Shown here: in pieces, positions 43,907 through 52,623 of the stretch
How the letters are laid out: each line of letters opens with the position of its first letter
Numbering within the stretch: position 1 is the stretch's first letter
Assembly (NCBI GenBank): GCA_051655155.1
Contig: JBOFZL010000015.1
Coordinates: forward strand, 1 to 63,164
Length of the DNA: 63,164 nt
Source: JBOFZL01 sp051655155
GTDB taxonomy: Bacteria; Bacillota; Clostridia; Peptostreptococcales; Filifactoraceae
Reading direction: 5' to 3'
Program-made: the position numbers and the translations under genes
Notes under the pieces: model-generated
Seen by the model: the letters and a program-made list of their open reading frames with translations, nothing else
Databases searched by the model: none
Told to the model about the DNA's origin: nothing

Positions 43907-45865
43907 ATGTTTGGACTAATAGGACAAAGATTAGACTATAGTCTTTCAAAAAAAATACACGAGACCATAAGACCAATGGAATACAATTTAATATCGTTGA
44001 GCGAAAAAGAATTTCATAAATATATGAAGAAAAGAGAATTTAAGGGTATCAATGTTACTATCCCTTACAAAGAGAAAGTTATACCCTACCTAGATGAAAT
44101 CAGCCCTGAAGCTGAAGAAATAGGTGCTGTAAACACTATAATCAATAAAGATGAAAGACTCTATGGTTATAATACAGATACCTATGGTTTTAAGTTCTTA
44201 GTTGATAACTTAGGTTTGGATTTAAGAAATAAAAAGATATTAATCTTAGGAACAGGAGGAAGTTCAAAAACTGCGTACCATGTACTTAAAACTTATAAGC
44301 CTGCCTTGATTCACAAAGCAAGCCGAACCCCTGATTCCAATTCCCTTAGCTATGAAGAAGCAAAAAACAATAATTACTATGACTTAATTGTAAACACAAC
44401 CCCTGTAGGAACTTACCCTAACGTATATGAAAGTCCCATAGACCTTGAGGATTTTTCAAACTGCGAAGGTGTAATAGACCTCGTATATAACCCTCAAAAA
44501 ACTAAATTCATAGAACAAGCCACTATTAAGGGACTTTTTGCTATAGGGGGTCTTGACATGCTTCATGTACAAGCAATATATGCAAACGAACTTTTTGCAT
44601 CCCTTATGGATGAGCAAACTCAAAGCTACCGAACCATATATCCCAGTAAAGTATATGGAACACCCCAAATACCTTGTTCCAAAAGCCTTACCCATAGAAG
44701 TATAATCTGTGCTACCTTAGGAAATAGTCAAAGTATACTGTCCAACTTTAAAAACTCAGTAGATATAAATCAAACTATACTGGCTATGAGAAAGCTTGGA
44801 GCAACTATCCTAGAAGAAAACGGTAGCCTAAAAATACAGCCTATAGATTACAAAAATTTACCTAAAAAGCTTACTATAGACTGTAAAGAATCAGGAACAA
44901 CCCTAAGACTTTTAATACCTATACTATCAGCCCTAAAAATAGAAACCACCTATTACGGCTCAAAAAAACTTATGGAACGACCCTTAGATAGCTACAAAGA
45001 ACTTTTTGATAAAATGAATCTTAATTTTAAAATTCAAGAAGAACAACTAATTGTAGGAGCTGGATTAAAATGCAATAACCTAATCTTAGGAAATTTAAAA
45101 TCCAGCCAATTCGCTTCAGGACTTTTACTAGCCTTACCACTTATGAAAGGTGGCACAATCCAAATCCTAGGAAAGCTGGAATCCTACTCTTATTTTAATC
45201 TTACCATAGAAAAAATGCGGGAATATGGCATAAAAGTGAACAAAGATGAAAATAAAATAACAGCAACAGGCTACTACACAAGTAAACAAGATATCTTGGA
45301 GCTAGACTACTCTCAACTTGCATTCTTTGGAGTCCTAGCCTCTATAAACTCTCCTTTAACTTTTAATGGAATCAATCTTAAAAGTTCCCAAGGAGATAAA
45401 ATCATTCTGGAAATCCTTAAAAATATGGGTGCCATAATTAAGCATAAAGAAAAAAAACTAACAATAAGTCCTAACAGTCTTAAAGCAATAAACATTGATG
45501 CTTCCGACTGTCCAGACCTAGTTCCTATTCTTATGGTATTAGCCCTATTCGCCCAGGGCAAAACCTGCATAGAGAATACTTCACGACTAAAATATAAAGA
45601 ATCTCCAAGAGATCTTGCCATGGCAGAGGAGTTGAAAAAGTTAGGAATAAAAGTAGAAATAAATGAAAACTCAATTATTATCGATGGACCACAGACCATT
45701 AAAAAATCAGGGAAATTAGACTCTCACAATGACCATAGAATAGCAATGGCATTAACAATATTAGGCCTTTCAGGAAATCATCCTTTAGAAATTCAGAACT
45801 CTATAGCCATAAATAAATCATTTCCTGATTTTTTCAAAGTGGTAGAAAAAATAAAAATGAAATAG
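43907..45865 (+). CDS. fused shikimate dehydrogenase (AroE) - EPSP synthase (AroA)
   Basis: One uninterrupted 652-residue frame. About 1-240 is shikimate dehydrogenase: INVTIPYKEKVIPYL with catalytic Lys, IGAVNTI, YGYNTDTYGF with catalytic Asp, and nucleotide loop LGTGGSSKTAYHVL. About 245-652 is EPSP synthase: PCSKSLTHRSII for PEP/shikimate binding, DCKESGTTLRLLIP, SSQFASGLLLALPL, ASDCPDLVPILMVLALFAQG, KYKESPRDLAMAEEL and SHNDHRIAMALTILG. Both halves are near full length (AroA about 405 residues), with only a few residues of linker. It would carry two non-consecutive shikimate steps separated by shikimate kinase, which is absent here. An unusual domain pairing; both activities look intact. 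Confidence 0.9.
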   Translation: MFGLIGQRLDYSLSKKIHETIRPMEYNLISLSEKEFHKYMKKREFKGINVTIPYKEKVIPYLDEISPEAEEIGAVNTIINKDERLYGYNTDTYGFKFLVDNLGLDLRNKKILILGTGGSSKTAYHVLKTYKPALIHKASRTPDSNSLSYEEAKNNNYYDLIVNTTPVGTYPNVYESPIDLEDFSNCEGVIDLVYNPQKTKFIEQATIKGLFAIGGLDMLHVQAIYANELFASLMDEQTQSYRTIYPSKVYGTPQIPCSKSLTHRSIICATLGNSQSILSNFKNSVDINQTILAMRKLGATILEENGSLKIQPIDYKNLPKKLTIDCKESGTTLRLLIPILSALKIETTYYGSKKLMERPLDSYKELFDKMNLNFKIQEEQLIVGAGLKCNNLILGNLKSSQFASGLLLALPLMKGGTIQILGKLESYSYFNLTIEKMREYGIKVNKDENKITATGYYTSKQDILELDYSQLAFFGVLASINSPLTFNGINLKSSQGDKIILEILKNMGAIIKHKEKKLTISPNSLKAINIDASDCPDLVPILMVLALFAQGKTCIENTSRLKYKESPRDLAMAEELKKLGIKVEINENSIIIDGPQTIKKSGKLDSHNDHRIAMALTILGLSGNHPLEIQNSIAINKSFPDFFKVVEKIKMK

Positions 45866-45962
45866 CACTAAAATTGTATTTTCATTACTTCCATATGGAA
45901 ATATAAAATTTTTCAATATAGAAACAAATTCATTTAAACTTGAATTTTTAGTATTTAGGACA

Positions 45963-45998
45963 AAAAAATATATAGCGGTCTTTTGCTATATATTTTTT
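45963..45998 (+). terminator. bidirectional terminator between the aro genes and perR
   Basis: A perfect 14-bp stem (AAAAAATATATAGC / GCTATATATTTTTT) with an 8-base loop, with T tracts for both strands. It ends the aro unit and the convergent perR gene. Confidence 0.75.
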
Positions 45999-46034
45999 GT
46001 TTCAAGATATAAATTTTTCGAATATTAAATATTT

Positions 46035-46421
46035 TTAACTTTTAGGCTTTTGACAAGCTTCACAAACTCCATACATTATAAGATTGTGAGAACTTAGCTT
46101 TGCTCCTGTTGATTTTCTCACTGCTTCTGCCAGATTATCTAAAATAGATAATTCTACATCATGAATGTTTCCACACTCCGTGCAAACCACATGATAGTGA
46201 GGTTCCATCATCCCATCAAATCTATCCGAACCATTAGGCATCTCTATTTTTCTTATTACCCCATGCTCTGCTAATTTATTAAGATTTCTATATACTGTCC
46301 CTAAGCTTATATTTGGATTTGTTTTTCTAACTATTGAATATACTTCATCTGCTGTCGGATGAACCTTATTCATCATTATAGCCTTCCTCACTTCTTCTCT
46401 CTGTTTTGAGTATTTTTGCAT
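46035..46421 (-). CDS. perR: Fur family regulator, PerR-like
   Basis: A 128-residue Fur-family winged helix repressor (HPTADEVYSIVRKTNPNISLGTVYRNLNKLAEHGVI) with two CxxC zinc pairs, CTECG and CEACQ, and metal-site histidines in MEPHYHVVC. Divergent from msrA, an oxidative repair gene, which favours PerR (peroxide sensing) over Fur or Zur. No perfect Per box could be seen in the shared gap. Confidence 0.8.
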   Translation of the reverse strand: MQKYSKQREEVRKAIMMNKVHPTADEVYSIVRKTNPNISLGTVYRNLNKLAEHGVIRKIEMPNGSDRFDGMMEPHYHVVCTECGNIHDVELSILDNLAEAVRKSTGAKLSSHNLIMYGVCEACQKPKS

Positions 46422-46582
46422 TTTATCACTCTCTTCTATTAATAATATATGCCATAGTATAACATAGAATAAAAAAAGATAATAGATACTATTTTTAAAA
46501 AATTAAAACTTTTTCTATATTTTTATGATATTATTTACATAAACTATATCTTTTAAATAATTTATAATGGAAGGAGTTATTT

Positions 46583-47104
46583 ATGGAAAAGACGATTTAT
46601 TTAGCAGGCGGATGTTTTTGGGGTGTTGAAAAATTTTTCAAGATGATTAATGGAGTTATTGATACAGAAGTGGGTTATGCCAATGGAAATACTATAAATC
46701 CCACTTATGAAGATGTATGCAAAAAAGGTACTAATCATGCAGAAACTGTAAAAGTAGTGTATAATTCCGATAAAATCAGTACTTCTGCTTTACTGAGCCT
46801 TTTTTTTAAAATTATTGATCCTACCTCTTTAAATAGACAGGGTAATGATATTGGATATCAATATAGAACCGGTATATACTATATATGTGATGAAGAACTG
46901 CCAGTCATTATTTTAAGCATCTCCCAACTGCAGAATCAATATCCTAACAAGGAGATTGTAATTGAACTTGCGCCTCTTGAAAACTACTATCCAGCCGAGG
47001 AATATCATCAAGATTACTTGGAAAAAAATCCTAATGGATATTGCCATTTAACTTCAACTCAATATGCTCATGCTAGTAACTTTAAAGGGGATATTCTCCT
47101 TTAA
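46583..47104 (+). CDS. msrA: peptide-methionine (S)-S-oxide reductase
   Basis: Repairs oxidised methionine. The 173-residue protein has catalytic Cys in GGCFWGVEKFF at residue 11 and YAEEYHQDYLEKNP-like YPAEEYHQDYLEKN. It is divergent from perR and probably controlled by it. A terminator follows. Confidence 0.95.
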   Translation: MEKTIYLAGGCFWGVEKFFKMINGVIDTEVGYANGNTINPTYEDVCKKGTNHAETVKVVYNSDKISTSALLSLFFKIIDPTSLNRQGNDIGYQYRTGIYYICDEELPVIILSISQLQNQYPNKEIVIELAPLENYYPAEEYHQDYLEKNPNGYCHLTSTQYAHASNFKGDILL

Positions 47105-47118
47105 AGTTACTATTAAAA

Positions 47119-47150
47119 AATGGAGATATAGTTTTCTTAATATCTCCATT
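47119..47150 (+). terminator. msrA terminator
   Basis: AATGGAGATAT / ATATCTCCATT, 11-bp stem, 10-base loop, followed by TTACTTTTAT; also serves the convergent 171-residue protein gene. Confidence 0.7.
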
Positions 47151-47156
47151 TTACTT

Positions 47157-47672
47157 TTATTTTAAGTCATTGATTACGCTTCTAATCGTTTTTAATATTT
47201 TACTTTTTTCAAAAATTTTTTTATTTTGTTCAGCCTCCCTATCCTCAAATAGCTTTTCTTTATCTTCAACTGCTACAGGCTCTATTGCTATTTGCATTTC
47301 ACTTTGACTATTCTTATCTATCTTAGATTCTACTTTTTCAAATAAAGCTTCTATTTCGATGTCATTTTTTATATGGCTAAATTTATAAGTATTCTCAACT
47401 CCCACATATTCCCCATTTACAAATACTGATTTAACCTTGTAGCCTTTAATTGGAGATATTATATATGTTTTACTTTCATTTTCATTAACCATAACTTTTC
47501 CTGATGGATCTATGGTTCCTCCGTAGCTAGAACTCGCTATTATTTTATGAGTCTTTTCATCATTATTAATTTTATTTACCACTTTTATTTGTGAATTATC
47601 TGTCGCAAATATAAGCATTGGCATCATACATATTAAAATTATTATTATCCCAAAATTATATTTTTTCTCCAT
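47157..47672 (-). CDS. secreted or membrane-anchored protein with beta-repeat domain
   Basis: The 171 residues begin with a signal peptide or anchor (MEKKYNFGIIIILICMMPML, cleavage possible near FATDNS). Residues about 45-115 form a bacterial repeat domain of the InlB B-repeat / Flg_new-like type (GGTIDPSGKVMVNENESKTY, GYKVKSVFVNGEYVG, FSHIKNDIEIEALFE). The rest is charged and likely helical. Function unknown; it may be a cell-surface fragment of a larger ancestral protein. Confidence 0.65.
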   Translation of the reverse strand: MEKKYNFGIIIILICMMPMLIFATDNSQIKVVNKINNDEKTHKIIASSSYGGTIDPSGKVMVNENESKTYIISPIKGYKVKSVFVNGEYVGVENTYKFSHIKNDIEIEALFEKVESKIDKNSQSEMQIAIEPVAVEDKEKLFEDREAEQNKKIFEKSKILKTIRSVINDLK

Positions 47673-47837
47673 ATTTTCCTCCTTATCTATTTTCTTTTTT
47701 AGTATACTACAAATTTAATTTCTCTGATATTAAGTTTAGATTTCTATTTTATTTATTTTCAGTTATATATTTCTATTCTTTTACACTTTTAATGTTAAGT
47801 TGTAAAAATAGTTGTATTTTTTTATATGTAAGTTATA

Positions 47838-48614
47838 ATGAAAGTGTTGTTTTTTATTAATCCAATGGTTCCATCATACTTAATGAAAGGTCGTATTTTA
47901 AAAATTATGTTTAAATTACCTCATTTAATAGTATTAATATTTACTTTTATATTAACTTTTAGCCTATACATTAGTTTTAGAAATAAGAATGATAAAGATA
48001 CAGAAAGACTTATAAAAATTTTAGCTATTTTATCCTTATTTTTCGATCCTATATATTGGATTTGGGAGATTTATAAATTTGGAAAATTTGATTTTTCTAC
48101 TACACTTCCACTATACATATGTTCCATGTTTTGGATTTTAGCTCCAATTTCTGCTTTTAGGAAAGATGGATTTTGTAAGCAAACCGCTACTGCATATATA
48201 TGTACCATTTCTACTATAGGTGGAGTTTTTGGTCTTATCTTTAATATTCATCTAAATAATCATCCTTTTTTTAGTTTTATACCAATTAGAAGCTTGATTT
48301 ATCATGTTATTATGCTAGCTGTGTCCAGTATTATGTGGTCTAGTGGTTTTTACAAGGTTAAAAAATGGGACTGGTTTAGGATTTTTATTCCAGTTATACT
48401 AATGCTTATACCTTCTTTAATTTTGAACTATATTTTTGGCTGGGACTATTTATTTACTGCTGGTGGAATAGGCACTCCATTGGAAATTTTAAGTAAATGT
48501 TTACCTAAGCCTCTGTATTTATTATCTTTATATGGCAGTTTATATTTCATTATCCGTTTCACAATTTATCGAAAATTTAAACCTTTATTTTTACAAGCCA
48601 ATGATAACTTGTAA
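47838..48614 (+). CDS. YwaF/TMEM164-like integral membrane protein
   Basis: A 258-residue protein with about seven hydrophobic segments. TTLPLYICSMFWILAP, NNHPFFSF and LILNYIFGWDYLF resemble the YwaF / TIGR02206 group, related to TMEM164 acyltransferases. No convincing ribosome binding site precedes ATG 47838; internal starts (47892 or 47907) are possible. It is flanked by terminators. Substrate unknown. Confidence 0.65.
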   Translation: MKVLFFINPMVPSYLMKGRILKIMFKLPHLIVLIFTFILTFSLYISFRNKNDKDTERLIKILAILSLFFDPIYWIWEIYKFGKFDFSTTLPLYICSMFWILAPISAFRKDGFCKQTATAYICTISTIGGVFGLIFNIHLNNHPFFSFIPIRSLIYHVIMLAVSSIMWSSGFYKVKKWDWFRIFIPVILMLIPSLILNYIFGWDYLFTAGGIGTPLEILSKCLPKPLYLLSLYGSLYFIIRFTIYRKFKPLFLQANDNL

Positions 48615-48625
48615 TTTTAAATAAT

Positions 48626-48677
48626 AAAAAAGTTCCCACTCTCTTGCAGTCATTATACAAGAAAGTGAGAATTTTTT
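48626..48677. terminator. bidirectional terminator
   Basis: A 20-bp stem with two mismatches between the YwaF-like gene and convergent nhaC; A- and T-rich ends serve both strands. Confidence 0.65.
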
Positions 48678-48710
48678 ATTGTTTATGTTATACGTATTTC
48701 TCGTTAAGCT

Positions 48711-50213
48711 TTATAACTCTCTAACTTCCACCTTATCTTCTACCAATTTTATATTCTCTATATTTTTAAGGTTCATTTTTATTTTCTTTCTTGATTCTGA
48801 TGTTAAACAACGATTTCCATCTTTATCAGCTAGGGTAATTCCAACTATTGCAAGTAAAAATACTGCTATTGGCATTAATATATTAAACAATGCATACGGT
48901 AGATATTCACCTGTGGTTACCCCTAGAGTTGTTCCTATAAACACTCCACAGGTATTCCATGGTATTAGTGCCGAAGTTACTGTTCCTGCACCTTCCAACG
49001 CGTTAGATAAGGTTTTAGGATGTAGTCCTGCCTTTTTATATATATCTGCATACATTCTTCCTGGAAGAACAATAGAAATATATTGTTCAGGCATTGTTGC
49101 GTTACTTACAACACAAGTTCCTAAAGTTAAAAAAATCAAACTTGCTCCACCTTTAACAAGTTTTAATACCTTGTTTACAAGAACTTCCAATTGGTGAGTA
49201 GCTTCCATTATTCCACCAAACATCATTGCTATAAGCGTTAGAGATATTGAGAACATCATATTTTCTAACCCACCTGCTGTCAGTAATTTATCTACTGCCT
49301 CTATTCCACTTTCTGCAACATATCCTTCCATACCACTTCCCAAGTAAGCTCCAAATGTAGCATCTTGATTTAAAAGACCTAATATAACTCCTATGATTAT
49401 TCCTAAAGTTATACCTGGTATTGCTGGTATCTTCATGGCTACTGCCACAATTACAACAACAGGCGGAATTAGTAACATTGGACTAACGTGAAATAAATTT
49501 TCTATTCCTTGGCTCATCTCTACTACTTTTGATACATCTGCATTACCTGAGCCTCCATATTGTAAACCTAGTACTCCAAAAAACACTAAACAAATACCAT
49601 ATACTATTAATGTTGGTAACATCATGAACTTTACGTGTGTAAATACATCAGTTCCTGCCATTGCAGGTGCTAGGTTTGTAGTGTCAGACAAAGGAGACAT
49701 CTTGTCTCCAAAGTATGCTCCAGATATAACTGCTCCTGCTGCTACAGGTAACGGAATACCCAGACCATGAGCTATACCCATAAGAGCTAGACCCATTGTT
49801 CCCATTGTCCCCCAAGATGTACCTGTCGCTAAAGATGTTATTGAACATATTAACAATGCTGCAATTAAAAATACTTTCGGCGAAAGAAGTTTCAACCCAT
49901 AGTATATCATTGATGGAACAACTCCTGCCGTTATCCATACTCCCACTAATATTCCAATAATTGCTAAAATCATAATCGCCTGTAATGCCCTATAGATACC
50001 ATCCTTCATAGCGGTTTCGATTGTATCCCAATCATACCCTATTATAAGTGCCATTATAGCCGCTGCTATAACACCTATAAACATAGGAACGTGTGGTGAA
50101 ACTTTAAAAACCATAATTCCAACAGCCATTACAGCTATTAAAATTGCAAATGTCACCAGCGCGTGCCAAACCTTTGTTTCGGCTGGTTGTTTTTTCGTCC
50201 TTGCATCTTCCAT
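48711..50213 (-). CDS. nhaC: NhaC-type Na+/H+ antiporter
   Basis: A 500-residue polytopic protein of the NhaC family with about twelve hydrophobic segments. SGAYFGDKMSPLSDTTNLAPAMAGTD is a hallmark motif and ATGTSWGTMGTMGLAL another. It exchanges Na+ for H+ across the membrane. It lies directly downstream of the Na+-translocating decarboxylase genes, behind a terminator, in the same direction, so it may use or balance the sodium gradient they make. A cre-like site lies in its leader. Confidence 0.9.
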   Translation of the reverse strand: MEDARTKKQPAETKVWHALVTFAILIAVMAVGIMVFKVSPHVPMFIGVIAAAIMALIIGYDWDTIETAMKDGIYRALQAIMILAIIGILVGVWITAGVVPSMIYYGLKLLSPKVFLIAALLICSITSLATGTSWGTMGTMGLALMGIAHGLGIPLPVAAGAVISGAYFGDKMSPLSDTTNLAPAMAGTDVFTHVKFMMLPTLIVYGICLVFFGVLGLQYGGSGNADVSKVVEMSQGIENLFHVSPMLLIPPVVVIVAVAMKIPAIPGITLGIIIGVILGLLNQDATFGAYLGSGMEGYVAESGIEAVDKLLTAGGLENMMFSISLTLIAMMFGGIMEATHQLEVLVNKVLKLVKGGASLIFLTLGTCVVSNATMPEQYISIVLPGRMYADIYKKAGLHPKTLSNALEGAGTVTSALIPWNTCGVFIGTTLGVTTGEYLPYALFNILMPIAVFLLAIVGITLADKDGNRCLTSESRKKIKMNLKNIENIKLVEDKVEVREL

Positions 50214-50344
50214 AAAATGCCCTCCAATAATAAAGTATTTTAATTATTTATAAAAATCAAATAAGAATCACTGTTTTTGTTTCCTATTTGCATTTTTATC
50301 TTAACATAAAATCTTCAATTCCTATATTTAATTTGTATACTACT

Positions 50345-50358
50345 GTGAAAACGTTTAT
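50345..50358. promoter_or_regulatory. candidate CcpA cre site upstream of nhaC
   Basis: TGAAAACGTTTATA matches the cre consensus TGWAARCGYTWWCA at 13 of 14 positions. It lies about 130 bases upstream of nhaC. A clear promoter could not be fixed next to it, so the direction of control is open. Confidence 0.45.
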
Positions 50359-50447
50359 AGCATTTATTATTTCATCTAATTCTACTATACTTTTCTTAAT
50401 TTTAAAAGTATAAATAAAGAGGTTTTAAACTTTTTATTTTCGGAAAA

Positions 50448-50475
50448 ATAGCAAGATACCTATATATCTTGCTAT
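50448..50475 (-). terminator. terminator after the decarboxylase beta subunit gene
   Basis: ATAGCAAGATA / TATCTTGCTAT, perfect 11-bp stem with a 6-base loop, followed by TTTTTCCG on the minus strand; 45 bases beyond the stop at 50520. Confidence 0.7.
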
Positions 50476-50519
50476 TCCTATCATCCATTGTTTTATTTGA
50501 AAAAAGATTTTTTTATTAT

Positions 50520-51746
50520 TTAACCAAAAAGATTTAGAAGTACTCCTGCCGCAACTGCAGATCCTATAACTCCTGCTACATTTGGTCCCATCGCATGCAT
50601 AAGTAGAAAATTGCTTGGATTATATTGTTGTCCCATTTTATTTGAAACTCTAGCTGCCATTGGAACTGCTGATACCCCAGCTGAACCTATTAATGGATTT
50701 ATAGGATCTGACTTTGAAAAACTATTCATTATCCTCGCCAATAATACTCCCGATCCCGTTCCTACACCAAAAGCTACTACCCCTAAAAATATTATTTTTA
50801 AGGTCTCTACTTTTAGAAATTGTTCTGCATTTGCTGTTGCTCCTACGCACATACCCAAGAGGATTGTAACTATATTCATAAGCTCATTTGATGCAGTTTT
50901 AGTTAATCTCTCTGTTACCAAACATTCTTTAAATAAATTACCTAACATAAGCATCCCTACCAAAGTTGCTGCTGTTGGCAGTATTAAAGATACAATTAAC
51001 GTAACTAATATAGGAAATACTATTTTTTCTTTTTTACTAACTACTCTAAGCTGTTTCATTACAATTTTACGTTCTTCTTCAGTAGTAAGCAGTTTCATTA
51101 TAGGTGGCTGAATTACAGGCACTAACGCCATATAAGAATAGGCTGCAACTGCTATAGGTCCTAATAAATGAGGTGCAAGTTTTGTTGTTAAAAATATTGC
51201 TGTAGGTCCATCAGCTCCTCCTATTATGGCTATTGATGAACCTTCCTGAGCTGTAAAACCTAATAATATAGCACCTATGAAGGTAAAGAAAATTCCAAAT
51301 TGGGCTGCTGCCCCTAAAAGTAAGCTTTTAGGATTAGCTATTAGTGGAGAAAAATCTGTCATAGCACCCACACCTAGGAAAATTAATGGTGGAAATATTC
51401 CTAGTTTATTCCCCTGAGAAATATAATAAAGTAAACCACCGGGAGTTCCTACCTTTAAAGAAGCAAACATCTTTCCTTGCTCCGCCATTGATAAGTATTC
51501 ATTATATTCTTCTAAAGTTTTAGGTTGATAGGTTTCCAGTATTGTTTTAGGTACTCCCATCACCTCTGCTAAAGGCAGATTAGCCAAAAGCATTCCGAAA
51601 GCTATAGGAATTAATAATAATGGTTCAAAACCTTTCACAATTGCTAAGTATAGGAGGATACATGATATTGCTATCATTATCACCTGACCTGAATTAATAT
51701 TTGCAAATCCAGTTGAACCTATAAACTCACTTACTACCTGTCCCAT
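50520..51746 (-). CDS. Na+-translocating decarboxylase, beta subunit
   Basis: The 408-residue membrane subunit that moves Na+ outward while carboxybiotin is decarboxylated. About ten hydrophobic segments. IAIIGGADGPTAIFLTTKLAPHLL carries the conserved GGADGPT motif with the essential Asp, and NPLIGSAGVSAVPMAARV is the other signature. It follows the biotin carrier gene by 30 bases and ends the alpha-delta-biotin-beta operon. Confidence 0.92.
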   Translation of the reverse strand: MGQVVSEFIGSTGFANINSGQVIMIAISCILLYLAIVKGFEPLLLIPIAFGMLLANLPLAEVMGVPKTILETYQPKTLEEYNEYLSMAEQGKMFASLKVGTPGGLLYYISQGNKLGIFPPLIFLGVGAMTDFSPLIANPKSLLLGAAAQFGIFFTFIGAILLGFTAQEGSSIAIIGGADGPTAIFLTTKLAPHLLGPIAVAAYSYMALVPVIQPPIMKLLTTEEERKIVMKQLRVVSKKEKIVFPILVTLIVSLILPTAATLVGMLMLGNLFKECLVTERLTKTASNELMNIVTILLGMCVGATANAEQFLKVETLKIIFLGVVAFGVGTGSGVLLARIMNSFSKSDPINPLIGSAGVSAVPMAARVSNKMGQQYNPSNFLLMHAMGPNVAGVIGSAVAAGVLLNLFG

Positions 51747-51776
51747 GGTTATCTCCTCTCAAATGTAAATTACAAC

Positions 51777-52187
51777 TTACATTGTAGCTAATATATCTCC
51801 AGTATTTACAGAAGATCCTTTTGATACATTAATCGAACTTACAATTCCATCTTCTGGTGCAAGAATTTCATTTTCCATTTTCATAGCTTCTAAAATCAAT
51901 AATACCTCTCCTTTTTTTACTTCTGTACCATTAGAAACTTTAATATCCAATATGGTTCCCGGCATAGGTGCAGTTATTATTTTTTCCCCAAATTTAGTAT
52001 TTTCTTCCTTTTTAGCTGGTCTCTCTTCTACTTTATATACTCTTTCTACTTTCATTGGTTCTTTAGTTTCTGATATAACTTTTTCAATATTCTCTCTGTT
52101 ATCAGCAGACTGTTTAGTAGAACTTACTTCTTCAACTTCCACTTCATAATTCTTACCATTCACTGTTACATTAAACTTTTTAATCAT
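51777..52187 (-). CDS. biotin carrier subunit of the decarboxylase
   Basis: A 136-residue biotin carrier (gamma subunit type). The N-terminal segment (about 1-25) resembles the association domain; a charged linker follows; the C-terminal 70 residues are a biotinyl domain with the biotinylated Lys in LEAMKMENEI. The second of two adjacent ATGs (52187) has the better spacing from GGAGG. It carries CO2 from the carboxyltransferase to the membrane subunit. Confidence 0.93.
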   Translation of the reverse strand: MIKKFNVTVNGKNYEVEVEEVSSTKQSADNRENIEKVISETKEPMKVERVYKVEERPAKKEENTKFGEKIITAPMPGTILDIKVSNGTEVKKGEVLLILEAMKMENEILAPEDGIVSSINVSKGSSVNTGDILATM

Positions 52188-52201
52188 CATAACCCTCCAC
52201 C

Positions 52202-52612
52202 TTATCTTCTATTTTCTATTTGAGATATTCGTCCTTGCATAGACCAATTACTTTCACCTACATATGCTATCTTTCTTATAACTAACTTACTTTCACCTAC
52301 AGAAATCATTGAGCTAATAGCTGCCATTATAACTGCTATTTCTTGCTCTTCATCAGTAATATTTAATGTTTCTACTATATCTTTTTTTGACTCCAAAAAA
52401 GTCTTGTCCCCTACTACAACCTCTTTATTAGTGGTCAATGACCTGTTCATTATCATGCTCATAACTTTTATTAAATGCCTAAGCAGAGAAAGCACAATAA
52501 ACACAATCAACATAGATAGAACCGTAACTGCAATACCCCCGATCAACTTTTCACCAAAAGATAGTGCTGATACATCTACCTTCATTTGAGCTATTATATC
52601 ATTAATACTCAT
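52202..52612 (-). CDS. decarboxylase delta (OadG-like) subunit
   Basis: A 136-residue protein with one membrane helix (about 24-45, IGGIAVTVLSMLIVFIVLSLL) and a soluble tail, the OadG/MmdD pattern that anchors the complex. Its C-terminal part (EEQEIAVIMAAISSMISVGE) is the conserved segment. Located between the alpha subunit and biotin carrier genes. Confidence 0.8.
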   Translation of the reverse strand: MSINDIIAQMKVDVSALSFGEKLIGGIAVTVLSMLIVFIVLSLLRHLIKVMSMIMNRSLTTNKEVVVGDKTFLESKKDIVETLNITDEEQEIAVIMAAISSMISVGESKLVIRKIAYVGESNWSMQGRISQIENRR

Positions 52613-52623
52613 ACGCTTCTCCT

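Noticed and set aside
46422..46582. Per box between perR and msrA
   Set aside because: The best candidate (TTATGATATTATTTA) matches the Per box at only about 10 of 15 positions.
49684..49938. 84-codon frame inside nhaC, same strand, other frame
   Set aside because: Low-complexity Ser/Tyr/Gly translation overlapping a clear antiporter gene.
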